Assembly: GCA_002280565.1 (NCBI GenBank)
Contig: NCEF01000025.1
Location: 1 to 43,327, forward strand
Direction: 5' to 3'
DNA length: 43,327 nucleotides
Source of the DNA: Sphingomonas sp. 32-66-10
Lineage (GTDB): Bacteria > Pseudomonadota > Alphaproteobacteria > Sphingomonadales > Sphingomonadaceae
The notes beneath the pieces are model-generated. The model had not been told where the DNA came from. It did no database searches and saw nothing but the letters and a program-made list of their open reading frames with translations. Made by a program: the position numbers and the translations under genes. Each line of letters starts with the position of its first letter. Position 1 is the first letter of the stretch. Below are positions 8,881 through 16,698 of the stretch, piece by piece.

Positions 8881-9090
8881 GTGACCGACAAGACCGACGC
8901 CGCTGACGAAATCGCCAACGAAATCACCGCCGCCGCCCGCCACGCCCGCGAAGTCGCCGAACGCGCGGAAGGCACGCCCAAGCCGGGCGATGCGAAGAAA
9001 TGGCCGCTCGCCAAGATCGGCATCGGCATCGGCTCCGCCGCCCTCGCCGCCGCCGTGATCTACGCCGCGCGCAACCGCAAGAAAGACTGA
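8881..9090 (+). CDS. Small protein with charged N-terminus and C-terminal membrane segment
   Basis: A 69-residue protein starting with GTG, 7 bases after AAGGAG. The N-terminal 45 residues are charged and helical. A single hydrophobic segment (about 46-63, GIGIGSAALAAAVIYAA) is followed by a basic end RNRKKD, giving a tail-anchored layout. I do not recognise a family. It lies between tgt and the M16 peptidase, on the same strand. Confidence 0.7.
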   Translation: MTDKTDAADEIANEITAAARHAREVAERAEGTPKPGDAKKWPLAKIGIGIGSAALAAAVIYAARNRKKD

Positions 9091-9116
9091 CCCTTCCCTC
9101 CCGTCCGGAGACCCAA

Positions 9117-11963
9117 ATGCGCCTGACCCGCACCGCACTGTATCTCAGCGCCGCCCTGCTCCCCTTCACCGCGCAGGCGCAGCAGGCGGCTCCCGCCCCT
9201 GCCGCCGCCACCCAGCCGCAGATCGCCGTCGCCCCGCTCAACTTTTCCGAGCGGACCTTGCCCAATGGGCTCAAGGTCTATGCGATCCGCGATACCAGCA
9301 CCGCCAACGTCTCGGTCCAGGTCTGGTACGATGTCGGCAGCAAGGACGATCCCGCCGGCAAGTCGGGCTTTGCCCACATGTTCGAACATCTGATGTTCAA
9401 GGGCACGAAGAACCTGGTCGACGAGCAGATGGACCGGCTGACCGAGGATGTTGGCGGCTATAACAACGCCTCGACCAATTCGGACTATACCAATTATTTC
9501 GAGGTCGTCCCGGCCAACCACCTTGAGCGCCTGCTGTTCGCCGAAGCCGACCGCATGGCCAGCCTGGTGGTCGACGAAAAGGTCTTCGCGTCCGAACGCG
9601 ACGTGGTGAAGGAAGAATTGCGCAGCCGCGTGCTCGCCCAGCCCTATGGCAAGCTGTTCTACGTCTATTTCCCCAACATCTCCTACAGCGTCCACCCCTA
9701 TGCCCGCCCCGGTATCGGCAGCATCGAGGATCTGGACGCCGCGACGATCGGCGACATCCGCGCCTTCCATGCGACCTATTACCGTCCCGACAATGCCGTG
9801 CTGGTCGTCGCGGGCAATTTCGACCCGGCCCAGCTCGACAAATGGGTAGACAATTACTTCGCCCCGATCGCGAAGCCCGACCGCCCGATCCCGCGCGTCA
9901 CCGTCGCCGAACCGCCCCGCACCACGGCGGTGCGCAAGACCGTCTATGAAGCCAACACCCCGCTGCCCGCAGTGCTGCTGAGCTATCAGCTGCCACCCGA
10001 CAACCATCCCGACATGGCCGCGCTCGCCGTGCTCGACGGCATCCTGTCGGGGGGTGAAAATTCGCGCCTCTACCGCAACCTTGTCTATCGCGATCAGCTG
10101 GTGGCACAGGCCGACACCTTCCTCGATTCGCGCCAGTCGACCGGTGCCTATGCGATGTATGCGATCCTGGCGGGCGGAAAGTCGGCGGAGGCTGGCGAGA
10201 AGGCGCTGCGCCGCGAGATTGCCGAACTGCGCGACACGCCGGTCAGCGCCGCCGAACTGGCCGAGGCGAAGAACGAGATCCTGACCGGCGCGCTCAAGAG
10301 CCGCGAGACGGCGGAGGGCAAGGCATCGACCCTCGCCGCGTCGATCATCGTCAGCCGCGATCCCAAGGCGGCGGACCAGCAGCTCGCCGCCATCGCCCGC
10401 GTCACTGCCGCCGATGTCCAGCGCGTCGCGCGCCAATATCTCGGCGACAACCAGTCCGCGGCGCTCACCTACCTCCCCGATGCGATGGCGCAGGGGGCGA
10501 AGGGCGACAGCGTCGGCATCGCCGACACGGTCAAGGTCGCGGCTCTGGTCGCACCCAAGGACATCGTGATCCACACCCAGGCGAGCCCCGAAACCCGCGT
10601 CGCCGTCCCCGCGCCCGGCGCGCCGATCTCGCCCGCCATTCCCACGGCGTCGGAAAGCAAGCTCGCCAACGGCATGCGCCTGATCGTGGTGGAAAAGCGT
10701 GACCTGCCGATTGTCACCGCCACAATCGTCTCGCCCGCAGGCGGCACGCGCGACCCGGCGGGCAAGGCCGGCACCGCCGCGCTCGCCGCGTCGCTGCTGA
10801 CCAAGGGCACCACCACCCGCTCGGCCGAACAGATTGCGCAGCAGATCGAATCGCTCGGCGGATCGATCGGTGCCGGGGCCGACTGGGACGCCGCCTTCGC
10901 CACCGTTACGGTCAAGGCCGATCAGGTCGAACCCGCGCTCACTGTGCTCGCCGATGTCGCGCGCAACCCGGCGTTCGCGCAGGAAGAGCTCGACCGCGCG
11001 CGCAAGCAGACGGTCGATGGCGTGACGGTCCAGCTCAAGGATCCCGCCGCCCTCGCCAGCATCGCCGCCAGCCGTGCGGTGTTCGGCACCCGCGCCTATG
11101 GCAATCTGCTCTCGGGCACCCCGACCTCGCTGCCGCGCATCACGCGTGATGACGTCGCCAGCGCCTATGCCCGCGCGTGGAGCCCCGACCAGTCGGCGCT
11201 CGTCGTCGTCGGCGACATCGCCGCTAAGGACGCGACCGCAGTGGCGCAAAAGCTGTTCGGCGACTGGAAACCCGGCAATATCGCCTATATCGCCGCGCCG
11301 GTCCCGGCAGCGCCCAAGCCGCGCGTAATCGTGGTCGACCTGCCCGAAGCGGGTCAGGCCGGGGTCGTCGTCGCGCGTCCAGGCATTGCGCGCAGCGACA
11401 AGGATTTCTACGCGGCCCAGGTCGCCAACGCCACGCTCGGCGTCGGCTTCACCTCGCGCCTCAACCGCGAAATCCGCATCAAGCGCGGCCTTGCTTATGG
11501 CGCGGGCAGCAGCGTCGATGCACGCCGGTCACCCGGCATCGTCTCGGCCTCGACCCAGACCAAGAACCCCTCCGCGCCGGAAGTGGTCAAGCTGATCGCC
11601 GAGGAGATGACCAAACTCGGCGCCGCCCCCGTCCCCGATGCCGAACTCGATTCGCGCAAGGCGGTGCTGGTCGGCAGCTTCGGCCGCCGCATCGAACGCA
11701 CCGACGGCATCGCCGGGGCGCTCGCCGATTATGTCGCCGACGGCGTTCCGCTCGGCACGCTGCAAAGCTACATCCCGTCGATCCAGGGGGTCGATCCGGC
11801 AGCAGTGCAGGCCGCGGCAAAGCGCGTGCTCGATCCCGCCAGCGCCAGCATCGTCGTCGTCGGCGACGCCAAGGCGTTCGTGGACGAACTGCGCAAGACC
11901 TACCCCCAGCTGGAGGTCATCCCCGCAAGCGCGTTCAACCTCGACAGCGCGACGTTGAAGTGA
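9117..11963 (+). CDS. Exported M16-family zinc metallopeptidase, two-domain
   Basis: A 948-residue pitrilysin/processing-peptidase relative with a signal peptide (first 21 or so residues, ending AQAQ) and thus probably periplasmic. The N-terminal half carries the inverted zinc motif HMFEH at residues 87-91. The C-terminal half (from about residue 515) is a second M16 repeat that lacks HxxEH, as is usual for the inactive half; it has the conserved RIKRGLAYG segment. The start MRLTRTALYL was chosen for the signal peptide; the upstream in-frame ATG at 9000 overlaps the preceding gene. Its stop overlaps the next start (GTGA). The natural substrates are unknown. Confidence 0.93.
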   Translation: MRLTRTALYLSAALLPFTAQAQQAAPAPAAATQPQIAVAPLNFSERTLPNGLKVYAIRDTSTANVSVQVWYDVGSKDDPAGKSGFAHMFEHLMFKGTKNLVDEQMDRLTEDVGGYNNASTNSDYTNYFEVVPANHLERLLFAEADRMASLVVDEKVFASERDVVKEELRSRVLAQPYGKLFYVYFPNISYSVHPYARPGIGSIEDLDAATIGDIRAFHATYYRPDNAVLVVAGNFDPAQLDKWVDNYFAPIAKPDRPIPRVTVAEPPRTTAVRKTVYEANTPLPAVLLSYQLPPDNHPDMAALAVLDGILSGGENSRLYRNLVYRDQLVAQADTFLDSRQSTGAYAMYAILAGGKSAEAGEKALRREIAELRDTPVSAAELAEAKNEILTGALKSRETAEGKASTLAASIIVSRDPKAADQQLAAIARVTAADVQRVARQYLGDNQSAALTYLPDAMAQGAKGDSVGIADTVKVAALVAPKDIVIHTQASPETRVAVPAPGAPISPAIPTASESKLANGMRLIVVEKRDLPIVTATIVSPAGGTRDPAGKAGTAALAASLLTKGTTTRSAEQIAQQIESLGGSIGAGADWDAAFATVTVKADQVEPALTVLADVARNPAFAQEELDRARKQTVDGVTVQLKDPAALASIAASRAVFGTRAYGNLLSGTPTSLPRITRDDVASAYARAWSPDQSALVVVGDIAAKDATAVAQKLFGDWKPGNIAYIAAPVPAAPKPRVIVVDLPEAGQAGVVVARPGIARSDKDFYAAQVANATLGVGFTSRLNREIRIKRGLAYGAGSSVDARRSPGIVSASTQTKNPSAPEVVKLIAEEMTKLGAAPVPDAELDSRKAVLVGSFGRRIERTDGIAGALADYVADGVPLGTLQSYIPSIQGVDPAAVQAAAKRVLDPASASIVVVGDAKAFVDELRKTYPQLEVIPASAFNLDSATLK

Positions 11964-12355
11964 TCGGCGCGGCGGTCCTGCTCGGCGTTGCCGGCCAGGC
12001 CGCCGCTCCCCCGGCGGCCGCGCCGCCGGCGGGCTGGCGCGCGGCGATGGTCCGGCACGACACCGCGCGCCGGATCGCCGCCGACCTTCCTGCGGCGCCG
12101 CGCCGCTTTCGATTCCAGTGCAGCGTCGCGCAGGTTCTCCGCCACCCCTATCGGTGGGTGCCGCCGAAATGCATTGCGGCGCGGGACCGTCCGGTCACCG
12201 ATTCCAAGCGCTTCGCCGAGCTCGCGCGGAGAGAGGCCGCCGCGCCCGACCTGACTGCCGACGACCGGTTACGCCGCACCGCGTGGCTGCGCGCGATGCT
12301 GCTTCACGCGCCGGTCGAACCCGTGAGCGAGCAGTTCAAGACGAGGCACCGTTGA
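11960..12355 (+). CDS. Small exported protein of unknown function
   Basis: A 131-residue frame starting at GTG in a four-base overlap with the M16 peptidase stop, which argues for real coupled translation. The N-terminus ([16 protein letters not shown]) is hydrophobic and may be a signal peptide. The rest is Arg-rich, with an FQCSV...[11 protein letters not shown] stretch in which two cysteines could pair. I do not recognise the family. Confidence 0.6.
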   Translation: MIGAAVLLGVAGQAAAPPAAAPPAGWRAAMVRHDTARRIAADLPAAPRRFRFQCSVAQVLRHPYRWVPPKCIAARDRPVTDSKRFAELARREAAAPDLTADDRLRRTAWLRAMLLHAPVEPVSEQFKTRHR

Positions 12356-12465
12356 CTTCATAGCGGTGGCGATGGCGTTCCGCGATACGGGCACTGCCAT
12401 AGACGCCGGCCACCACGCTGTTGGCCCCCAGTTCAGCCGGATAAGGGCGGCTGCATTGCGAAAGC

Positions 12466-12654
12466 ATGACGCCCTATCTGCCCGACCCGCTCGTGCGTCC
12501 AGATGGCGGCCTTGGCCCACAGGATCGGTTCCACCTGGTTTCTGCCGCGATGCGCTCCGCCCTTACCGGCGTCGTGGCACCGCTCACCGTTGATGGACGG
12601 CCGAGTGCGGGCCTGAGCTTCACCTTCTCGGTCAGCTTCCGCATCAACGATTAG
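12466..12654 (+). CDS. Possible small ORF in the gap before the cell wall hydrolase
   Basis: A 62-codon frame with an end ([24 protein letters not shown]) reminiscent of the C-terminal strand of TonB-like periplasmic proteins. It may be a remnant of a longer gene. No clear ribosome site or family match. The remaining gap 12356-12772 holds only competing short frames and, at about 12655-12690, an AT-rich stretch that could be the promoter of the downstream hydrolase. Confidence 0.25.
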   Translation: MTPYLPDPLVRPDGGLGPQDRFHLVSAAMRSALTGVVAPLTVDGRPSAGLSFTFSVSFRIND

Positions 12655-12772
12655 TCCCTAAAATTACTTTAACTATCAACCGTTTCACCCCGGGACGCGC
12701 CCAAATCCGCAGCAGAATTTAAACCTCCGCCACGCTATGGCGCAGGCTCGGGATTCTCCCGGTGGGACGAGC

Positions 12773-13831
12773 ATGCTGCGGCGGATGACACGGGTACAGC
12801 TGAGGGGCCTTGCGGCGGCGCTGATCGCGTCGCTGATCGGCGCCGGCTTTTCCGCGCATGCCGGGCTGACCGGGCCGAGCATTGCCGATCACGGTGCGCG
12901 GCCGGCCGGGCCAGCGCCGACCGGCTATGAGGCCGACGATCACTTCCCCGGCGCGGCCTTCTACCAGCTCGCCGATGACGATGCCGCCGTGCCTTCGGCC
13001 CAGGGCGCGACCGGCACTGTCGATCTGCCCGACGCGCCCGTCCCCGAAGGCGCGGTGATCGACCCGACCATCCGCCCCGCCCCGCCGTTCGAGCTGAGCG
13101 GATCGGCGCAGGACAAGGCGCGCGCGCTGCAATGCCTGACCACCGCCATCTATTATGAGGCCGCGACCGAGCCCGATGACGGCCAGCGCGCGGTGGCACA
13201 AGTGATCCTCAACCGCGCGCGCCACCCGACCTTCCCCGCCACGGTGTGCGGCGTCGTCTATCAGGGGTCGGAGAAATCCGGCTGCCAGTTCAGCTTTGCC
13301 TGTGACGGGTCGATGGCGCGCAAACCGTCGCGCCAATATTGGGACCGCGCCGCGCGGCTCGCATCTGCGGCGCTGGCGGGCGCAGTGTTTGCGCCGGTCG
13401 GCATGGCGACGCATTACCACACCCACGCCGTCACCCCGCGCTGGAACACCTCGCTGGTGATGACCGGGGTGTTTGGCGCGCATTTCTTCCACCGCTGGAA
13501 AGGCTATTGGGGCACCGGCGCGGCCTTCACGCAACGCTATCGCGGCGGTGAACCGGCCCCCGGCCCGAAGGTTCAGGTCGCAACTGCGACACCTGCACCG
13601 GATGCCGCCAAACCTGTGCCACAGCCGACCCCCGTCGCGGCGGTCGGCGCAGTCCAGCGCCCGGGCAACCCTTTGCTCCGCCCGACACCCGCGGTGCCAA
13701 TGCCGCGCACCGAACGCCCCGCCCCGCGCCGCGCCGAAGTCGAGAGCGGCGACGTCCTCCCCCGCTATGCCGAGCCGGCGGAGTCGCAGGTGCTCGATCG
13801 CTGGAAAGACAGCGGCAAGCCGATCCGCTGA
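12773..13831 (+). CDS. SleB-type (Hydrolase_2) cell wall hydrolase
   Basis: A 352-residue exported protein. An N-terminal hydrophobic segment (about residues 8-30) is followed by a Pro/Ala-rich linker. The SleB-like hydrolase domain begins around residue 115: CLTTAIYYEAATEPDDGQRAVAQVILNRARHP, then CGVVYQG, CQFSFACDG and ATHYHTHAVTPRW. These are lytic-transglycosylase-like peptidoglycan hydrolases; the Glu in YYEA is the probable catalytic residue. A long Pro-rich tail ends the protein. The start at 12773 (MLRRMTRVQL) has a GGTGGGA stretch upstream; ATG 12737 is possible but lacks a ribosome site. Confidence 0.88.
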   Translation: MLRRMTRVQLRGLAAALIASLIGAGFSAHAGLTGPSIADHGARPAGPAPTGYEADDHFPGAAFYQLADDDAAVPSAQGATGTVDLPDAPVPEGAVIDPTIRPAPPFELSGSAQDKARALQCLTTAIYYEAATEPDDGQRAVAQVILNRARHPTFPATVCGVVYQGSEKSGCQFSFACDGSMARKPSRQYWDRAARLASAALAGAVFAPVGMATHYHTHAVTPRWNTSLVMTGVFGAHFFHRWKGYWGTGAAFTQRYRGGEPAPGPKVQVATATPAPDAAKPVPQPTPVAAVGAVQRPGNPLLRPTPAVPMPRTERPAPRRAEVESGDVLPRYAEPAESQVLDRWKDSGKPIR

Positions 13832-13851
13832 CGCGCTTTTGTGGTGCGGAA

Positions 13852-13923
13852 CCGGCCCGCTCCCCCACCCGGCCACCCAACGACAGTGTATTCTATGGGT
13901 GGCCGGGTGGGGGAGCGGGCCGG
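13852..13923. repeat. Perfect 28-bp inverted repeat
   Basis: 13852-13879 and 13896-13923 are exact reverse complements, with a 16-base loop between. It lies just past the hydrolase stop and before the terminator of the convergent gene. There is no U-tract after the stem, so it may be a repeat element or a Rho-independent-like structure. Confidence 0.85.
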
Positions 13924-13951
13924 CGCCGCTTCAGCGAAGCTGAACTACATT

Positions 13952-13992
13952 CAAAACGAAAACGGCCCCCGCACCTGGGGTGCGAGGGCCGT
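13952..13992 (-). terminator. Intrinsic terminator of the double-repeat protein gene
   Basis: On the minus strand, a 14-bp stem (13979-13992 with 13962-13975, one G-U-type mismatch, 3-base loop) is followed by TTTTCGTTTTG. It lies 26 bases past the stop at 14018. Confidence 0.85.
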
Positions 13993-14017
13993 CATCGGTC
14001 CACGTTAACGCCGCAGC

Positions 14018-14611
14018 TTAGCGACGATTCTGCCAGTCGCGACGCTCCCAGCGGATCTTGCGCGCCAGCACATCGAAGCGCCGGTCAAGATCGGCCCGCT
14101 CTGCGACCGTCAGGCCCGGAGCGGTGCTGCGATAGCGCGCCTCGAGCGCCACGATCCCGCGGAATTCGGCCCGCAGGCGAACCGCCTCGGCGCGGGTCAG
14201 CTGGCCGCTGCGCACGCCCTGGTCGATCCGGCGGTCAAGCTGCGCCTGACGCTGGTTGATGTTCCACCAGCCATTGTCGGCTCCCGGACGGGTCTGGGCA
14301 TCATGACGCTCGGCGCGAATCTTCCGCGACAATGCGTCGAAACGGCGGTCAAGGTCGCGGCGCTCGGCCATGGTCAGGCCAGGGGCCGAACGGCGATAGC
14401 GGATTTCAAGGTCCGCAATGCCACGGAACTCGGCGCGCAGGCGGGCCGCCTCGCCACGGGTCAGCTGGCCGGTGCGCACGCCCTGGTCGATCCGCTGATC
14501 GAGCTGTGCCTGGCGCTGGTTGATATTCTGCCAGCCCGCCTGTGCGGTGGCGGCGGGAACGGTGGCGGCGGCGATGCCGATACCGGCGATCATCAGTGCG
14601 AACTTCTTCAT
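14018..14611 (-). CDS. Exported protein made of two 88-residue repeats
   Basis: A 197-residue protein with a signal peptide (MKKFALMIAGIGIAAATVPA..., cleavage near AQA-G). The mature part is two near-identical units: residues about 27-114 and 115-197. Each runs W-x-NINQRQAQLD, RIDQGVR-x-GQLTR, RLRAEFRGI, APGLT-x-AER, LDRRFD, RKIR. Units are helical and rich in Arg and Gln. The function is unknown; family members usually have one or two such units. The start has an AGGAGA ribosome site 7 bases upstream. It ends in an intrinsic terminator. Confidence 0.85.
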   Translation of the reverse strand: MKKFALMIAGIGIAAATVPAATAQAGWQNINQRQAQLDQRIDQGVRTGQLTRGEAARLRAEFRGIADLEIRYRRSAPGLTMAERRDLDRRFDALSRKIRAERHDAQTRPGADNGWWNINQRQAQLDRRIDQGVRSGQLTRAEAVRLRAEFRGIVALEARYRSTAPGLTVAERADLDRRFDVLARKIRWERRDWQNRR

Positions 14612-14761
14612 CGAACGTCTCCTCTTCAAATTCGTCGCCGCATCGGCGGCTGTCTTCGTTATGATGTGCGTGTGTCGCAGCGATTTGACGGGAATGTCGT
14701 TATTGTGTCGCGGCGTGTCGCACCGGCGACGGGTCCGTTCATATTCGTTAACGCGACCCAA

Positions 14762-14783
14762 GTGTTTTACCTTGCCAAAACAC
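14762..14783. promoter_or_regulatory. Dyad in the divergent intergenic region, possible operator
   Basis: GTGTTTT (14762-14768) and AAAACAC (14777-14783) are exact inverted repeats spaced by 8 bases. They stand in the region between the divergent genes at 14611 (minus) and 14807 (plus). The layout is operator-like; the regulator is unknown. Confidence 0.35.
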
Positions 14784-14806
14784 CTACAAGGAGCCATGAT
14801 AGGGAC

Positions 14807-15028
14807 ATGCTGAACATTCTCTCGCTCGTCGTTGGCATCATTGCCTTTCCGGTGATGATGATCGGTCTGATCCCGCTGCTGGGCTGGCTCAACTATCTCG
14901 TCATCCCGATGGCGATCCTGGGCGTCACCCTAGGAGCATTGTCCGACTCGAATACGGGGCGGAACCTCAACATCATCGTGCTGATCGTCGGTGGTGTGCG
15001 CCTGTGGCTGGGCGGCTTCCTGCTCTGA
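14807..15028 (+). CDS. Small two-helix membrane protein
   Basis: A 73-residue hydrophobic protein with about two membrane segments, a polar turn (LSDSNTGRN) and a hydrophobic end. It resembles small YccF/DUF-type membrane proteins but I cannot assign a family. An AAGGAG site lies 12 bases upstream of this ATG and 1 base upstream of an out-of-frame ATG at 14796, which opens a 5-codon frame ending in a TGA overlapping this start. The 3' end is now overlapped by the frameshifted convergent gene. Confidence 0.7.
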   Translation: MLNILSLVVGIIAFPVMMIGLIPLLGWLNYLVIPMAILGVTLGALSDSNTGRNLNIIVLIVGGVRLWLGGFLL

Positions 15029-15666
15029 TCGACGGCTGGCGGGGTCCGGTCTCCCGGACCCCGCCGCTGGCTTAACGACAGCGCACGCTGCCGCGATCGA
15101 TCGACGCGCCCAGCGCCGCGCCACCGGCTCGACGCGCCCAGCGCCGCGCCACCGGCTGCACCCAGCAGCGTGCCGAGCACGTTCGACCGCCCGTTGGACA
15201 GCGCATTGCCCAGGAACCCGCCGGCGATGCCGCCCACGATCAGGCCGGTCGTGCCGTCATTGCGGCGGCAATAGTAACGCCCGTCACGCCCGCGATAGAT
15301 GCGGTCCTGCCGCGTCAGGCGGCGTTCGCGATAATAGCGGCCGTCGCGGTAATAATCGTCGGCATAATAGGCCCGCTGGCCACGCGCCGGGCGGTTCCAG
15401 TCATAGTTGCGATACTGGCGCCAGTCGCGACGGTCGGCGCGGCGATCGCGACGCGCATCGCGCACTTCACGTTCGTATTCCCGCTTGGCGGCGCGGCGTT
15501 CGGCCGGGGTGTCTGCACGGCGCAGGTCGCGGCGATAGTCGCGCTGGGCGTCGCGTACTTCCTCGCGATATTCGCGATTCGTTTCGCGGGGGGTCTGCTG
15601 GGCCATGGCCGGGACCGGGGCCAGCGCCACCGATGCCAATATGGCAGCGATCAGAGGGGTACGCAT
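14893..15666 (-). CDS. Glycine-zipper 2TM envelope protein, C-terminus frameshifted by a duplication
   Basis: A 257-residue frame: signal peptide (MRTPLIAAILASVALAPVPAMA), an Arg/Tyr-rich middle (about residues 28-140), then a glycine-zipper hairpin (GLIVGGIAGGFLGNALSN...LLGAAGGAALGA). After that the frame reads Arg/Ser/Pro-rich sequence. A perfect 28-bp tandem duplication (15102-15157) causes this: with one copy removed the frame continues as ASIDRGSVRCR and stops at TAA 15072-15074, giving a 188-residue protein with the expected ending. The outer-membrane or periplasmic role of this family is not well defined. Either the allele is mutated or the duplication is an assembly error. Confidence 0.75.
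   Translation of the reverse strand: MRTPLIAAILASVALAPVPAMAQQTPRETNREYREEVRDAQRDYRRDLRRADTPAERRAAKREYEREVRDARRDRRADRRDWRQYRNYDWNRPARGQRAYYADDYYRDGRYYRERRLTRQDRIYRGRDGRYYCRRNDGTTGLIVGGIAGGFLGNALSNGRSNVLGTLLGAAGGAALGASSRWRGAGRVDRSRQRALSLSQRRGPGDRTPPAVDQSRKPPSHRRTPPTISTMMLRFRPVFESDNAPRVTPRIAIGMTR
15102..15157. repeat. 28-bp perfect tandem duplication
   Basis: 15102-15129 is repeated exactly at 15130-15157. Twenty-eight is not a multiple of three, so it shifts the frame of the minus-strand glycine-zipper gene near its 3' end. Confidence 0.95.
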
Positions 15667-15764
15667 GCAATTTCTCCTGCATCTTGAATACCGGGCTAAA
15701 CGGCCCGGGCCAGCGGGAGGTTGCGTGAACGGAAAACTACCCCGCGTTCATCGCGGGGCCAGCT

Positions 15765-16570
15765 TCACATGCGCGTGTCGCCGGGATAGGCTAACAGCAG
15801 GTCGGCATCGCTCGACGCGGTCAGCACCGCGCTGCCACTGACGCTCAGGCAATCCCCCGCCTGCCACGCCACGCCATCGACATCGCCGCTGCCCCGCACC
15901 GGCACCAGCCAGCCGGTTTCTCCATGCGGCAGCCGAATCATGCGGTCGCCGCCGATCCAGCGTTCCAGCACGAATTTCGGCCCTTCGACCAGGATCGTGC
16001 GTCCATGTTCGACGATCCCCGGCCCGACATGCGGCACCCACGGCTCCAGCACCGCGACATCGACCCGGTCATCGAGATGCATTTCGAGCGGGCGGCCATA
16101 GTCAAACAGGCGATAGGTCGTCTCGCTAGTCTGCTGCACCTCGATTAGCGAGATCCCCGCGCCGATCGCATGGAGAAAAAATCCCCCGCCCGCACCGGTT
16201 TCCAGTCGAGCAGGTCGACGATCGACCCATCCCGCGCCGCCGCGCGCAGCGTATCGGCATCCAGCGGTTCACGCGGCCCGATTGCAATCGTCGATTCGGG
16301 CTCCGCGTCCAGGATCAGCCAGCATTCGTCCTTGCCGCGCGGCAACCCCCGCGCCTGCGCCGCCGCGTCATCGGGATGCACCTGCACCGACAGCTTCTCG
16401 CTGGTGAACAGATATTTGATCAGCAGGTCCGGCGCGGCATCGCCCGGCGACTGGAACCACACCTCGCCCACCGGTTCGCCATCGGGCGACGGATCGTCAA
16501 ACCCGGGCCACAGCCGATGGCGGCCCCAGGGCTTTTCGACTCGGTGCATGGCGAGCAGTTGCGCGGGCAT
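15765..16570 (-). pseudogene. manA: Mannose-6-phosphate isomerase, class I, interrupted by a one-base frameshift
   Basis: Two abutting frames together encode a class I phosphomannose isomerase, which interconverts mannose-6-P and fructose-6-P. The first (16570 to the stop at 16145, 141 codons) carries the metal ligands Gln63 and His65 (SVQVHPDD) and Glu82 (KDECW). It goes out of frame after D130-F131-F132. The other frame continues as LHAIGAGISLIEVQQTSETTYRLFDYGR and ends at 15765. The shift is at GA-T-TTT-TTC (T6; 16176-16181 on the plus strand as A6). Adding one base gives an intact protein of about 268 residues, a normal size for the short form. The truncated product lacks the fourth metal ligand (His of LHAI) and the conserved Arg. 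It could be a mutation, a sequencing error or a programmed -1 frameshift. Confidence 0.88.
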
Positions 16571-16698
16571 CGGTGTTCCTGAATGAGAATGTCGACGTCT
16601 CGCGTCAACGCCCGGATTCTGGCGGTCGATCCCGTTCGCCGCAACCACCCCGAAAAAACATTTCGCGCGGCCGCAAGGCTCGGCTAAGAACCGGCGCA

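Noticed and set aside
9060-11249. 729-codon antisense ORF over the M16 peptidase
   Set aside because: Shadow frame; composition is Arg/Gly-rich, no family features.
12719-13876. 385-codon minus ORF over the SleB hydrolase
   Set aside because: Antisense shadow; the plus-strand domain is clear.
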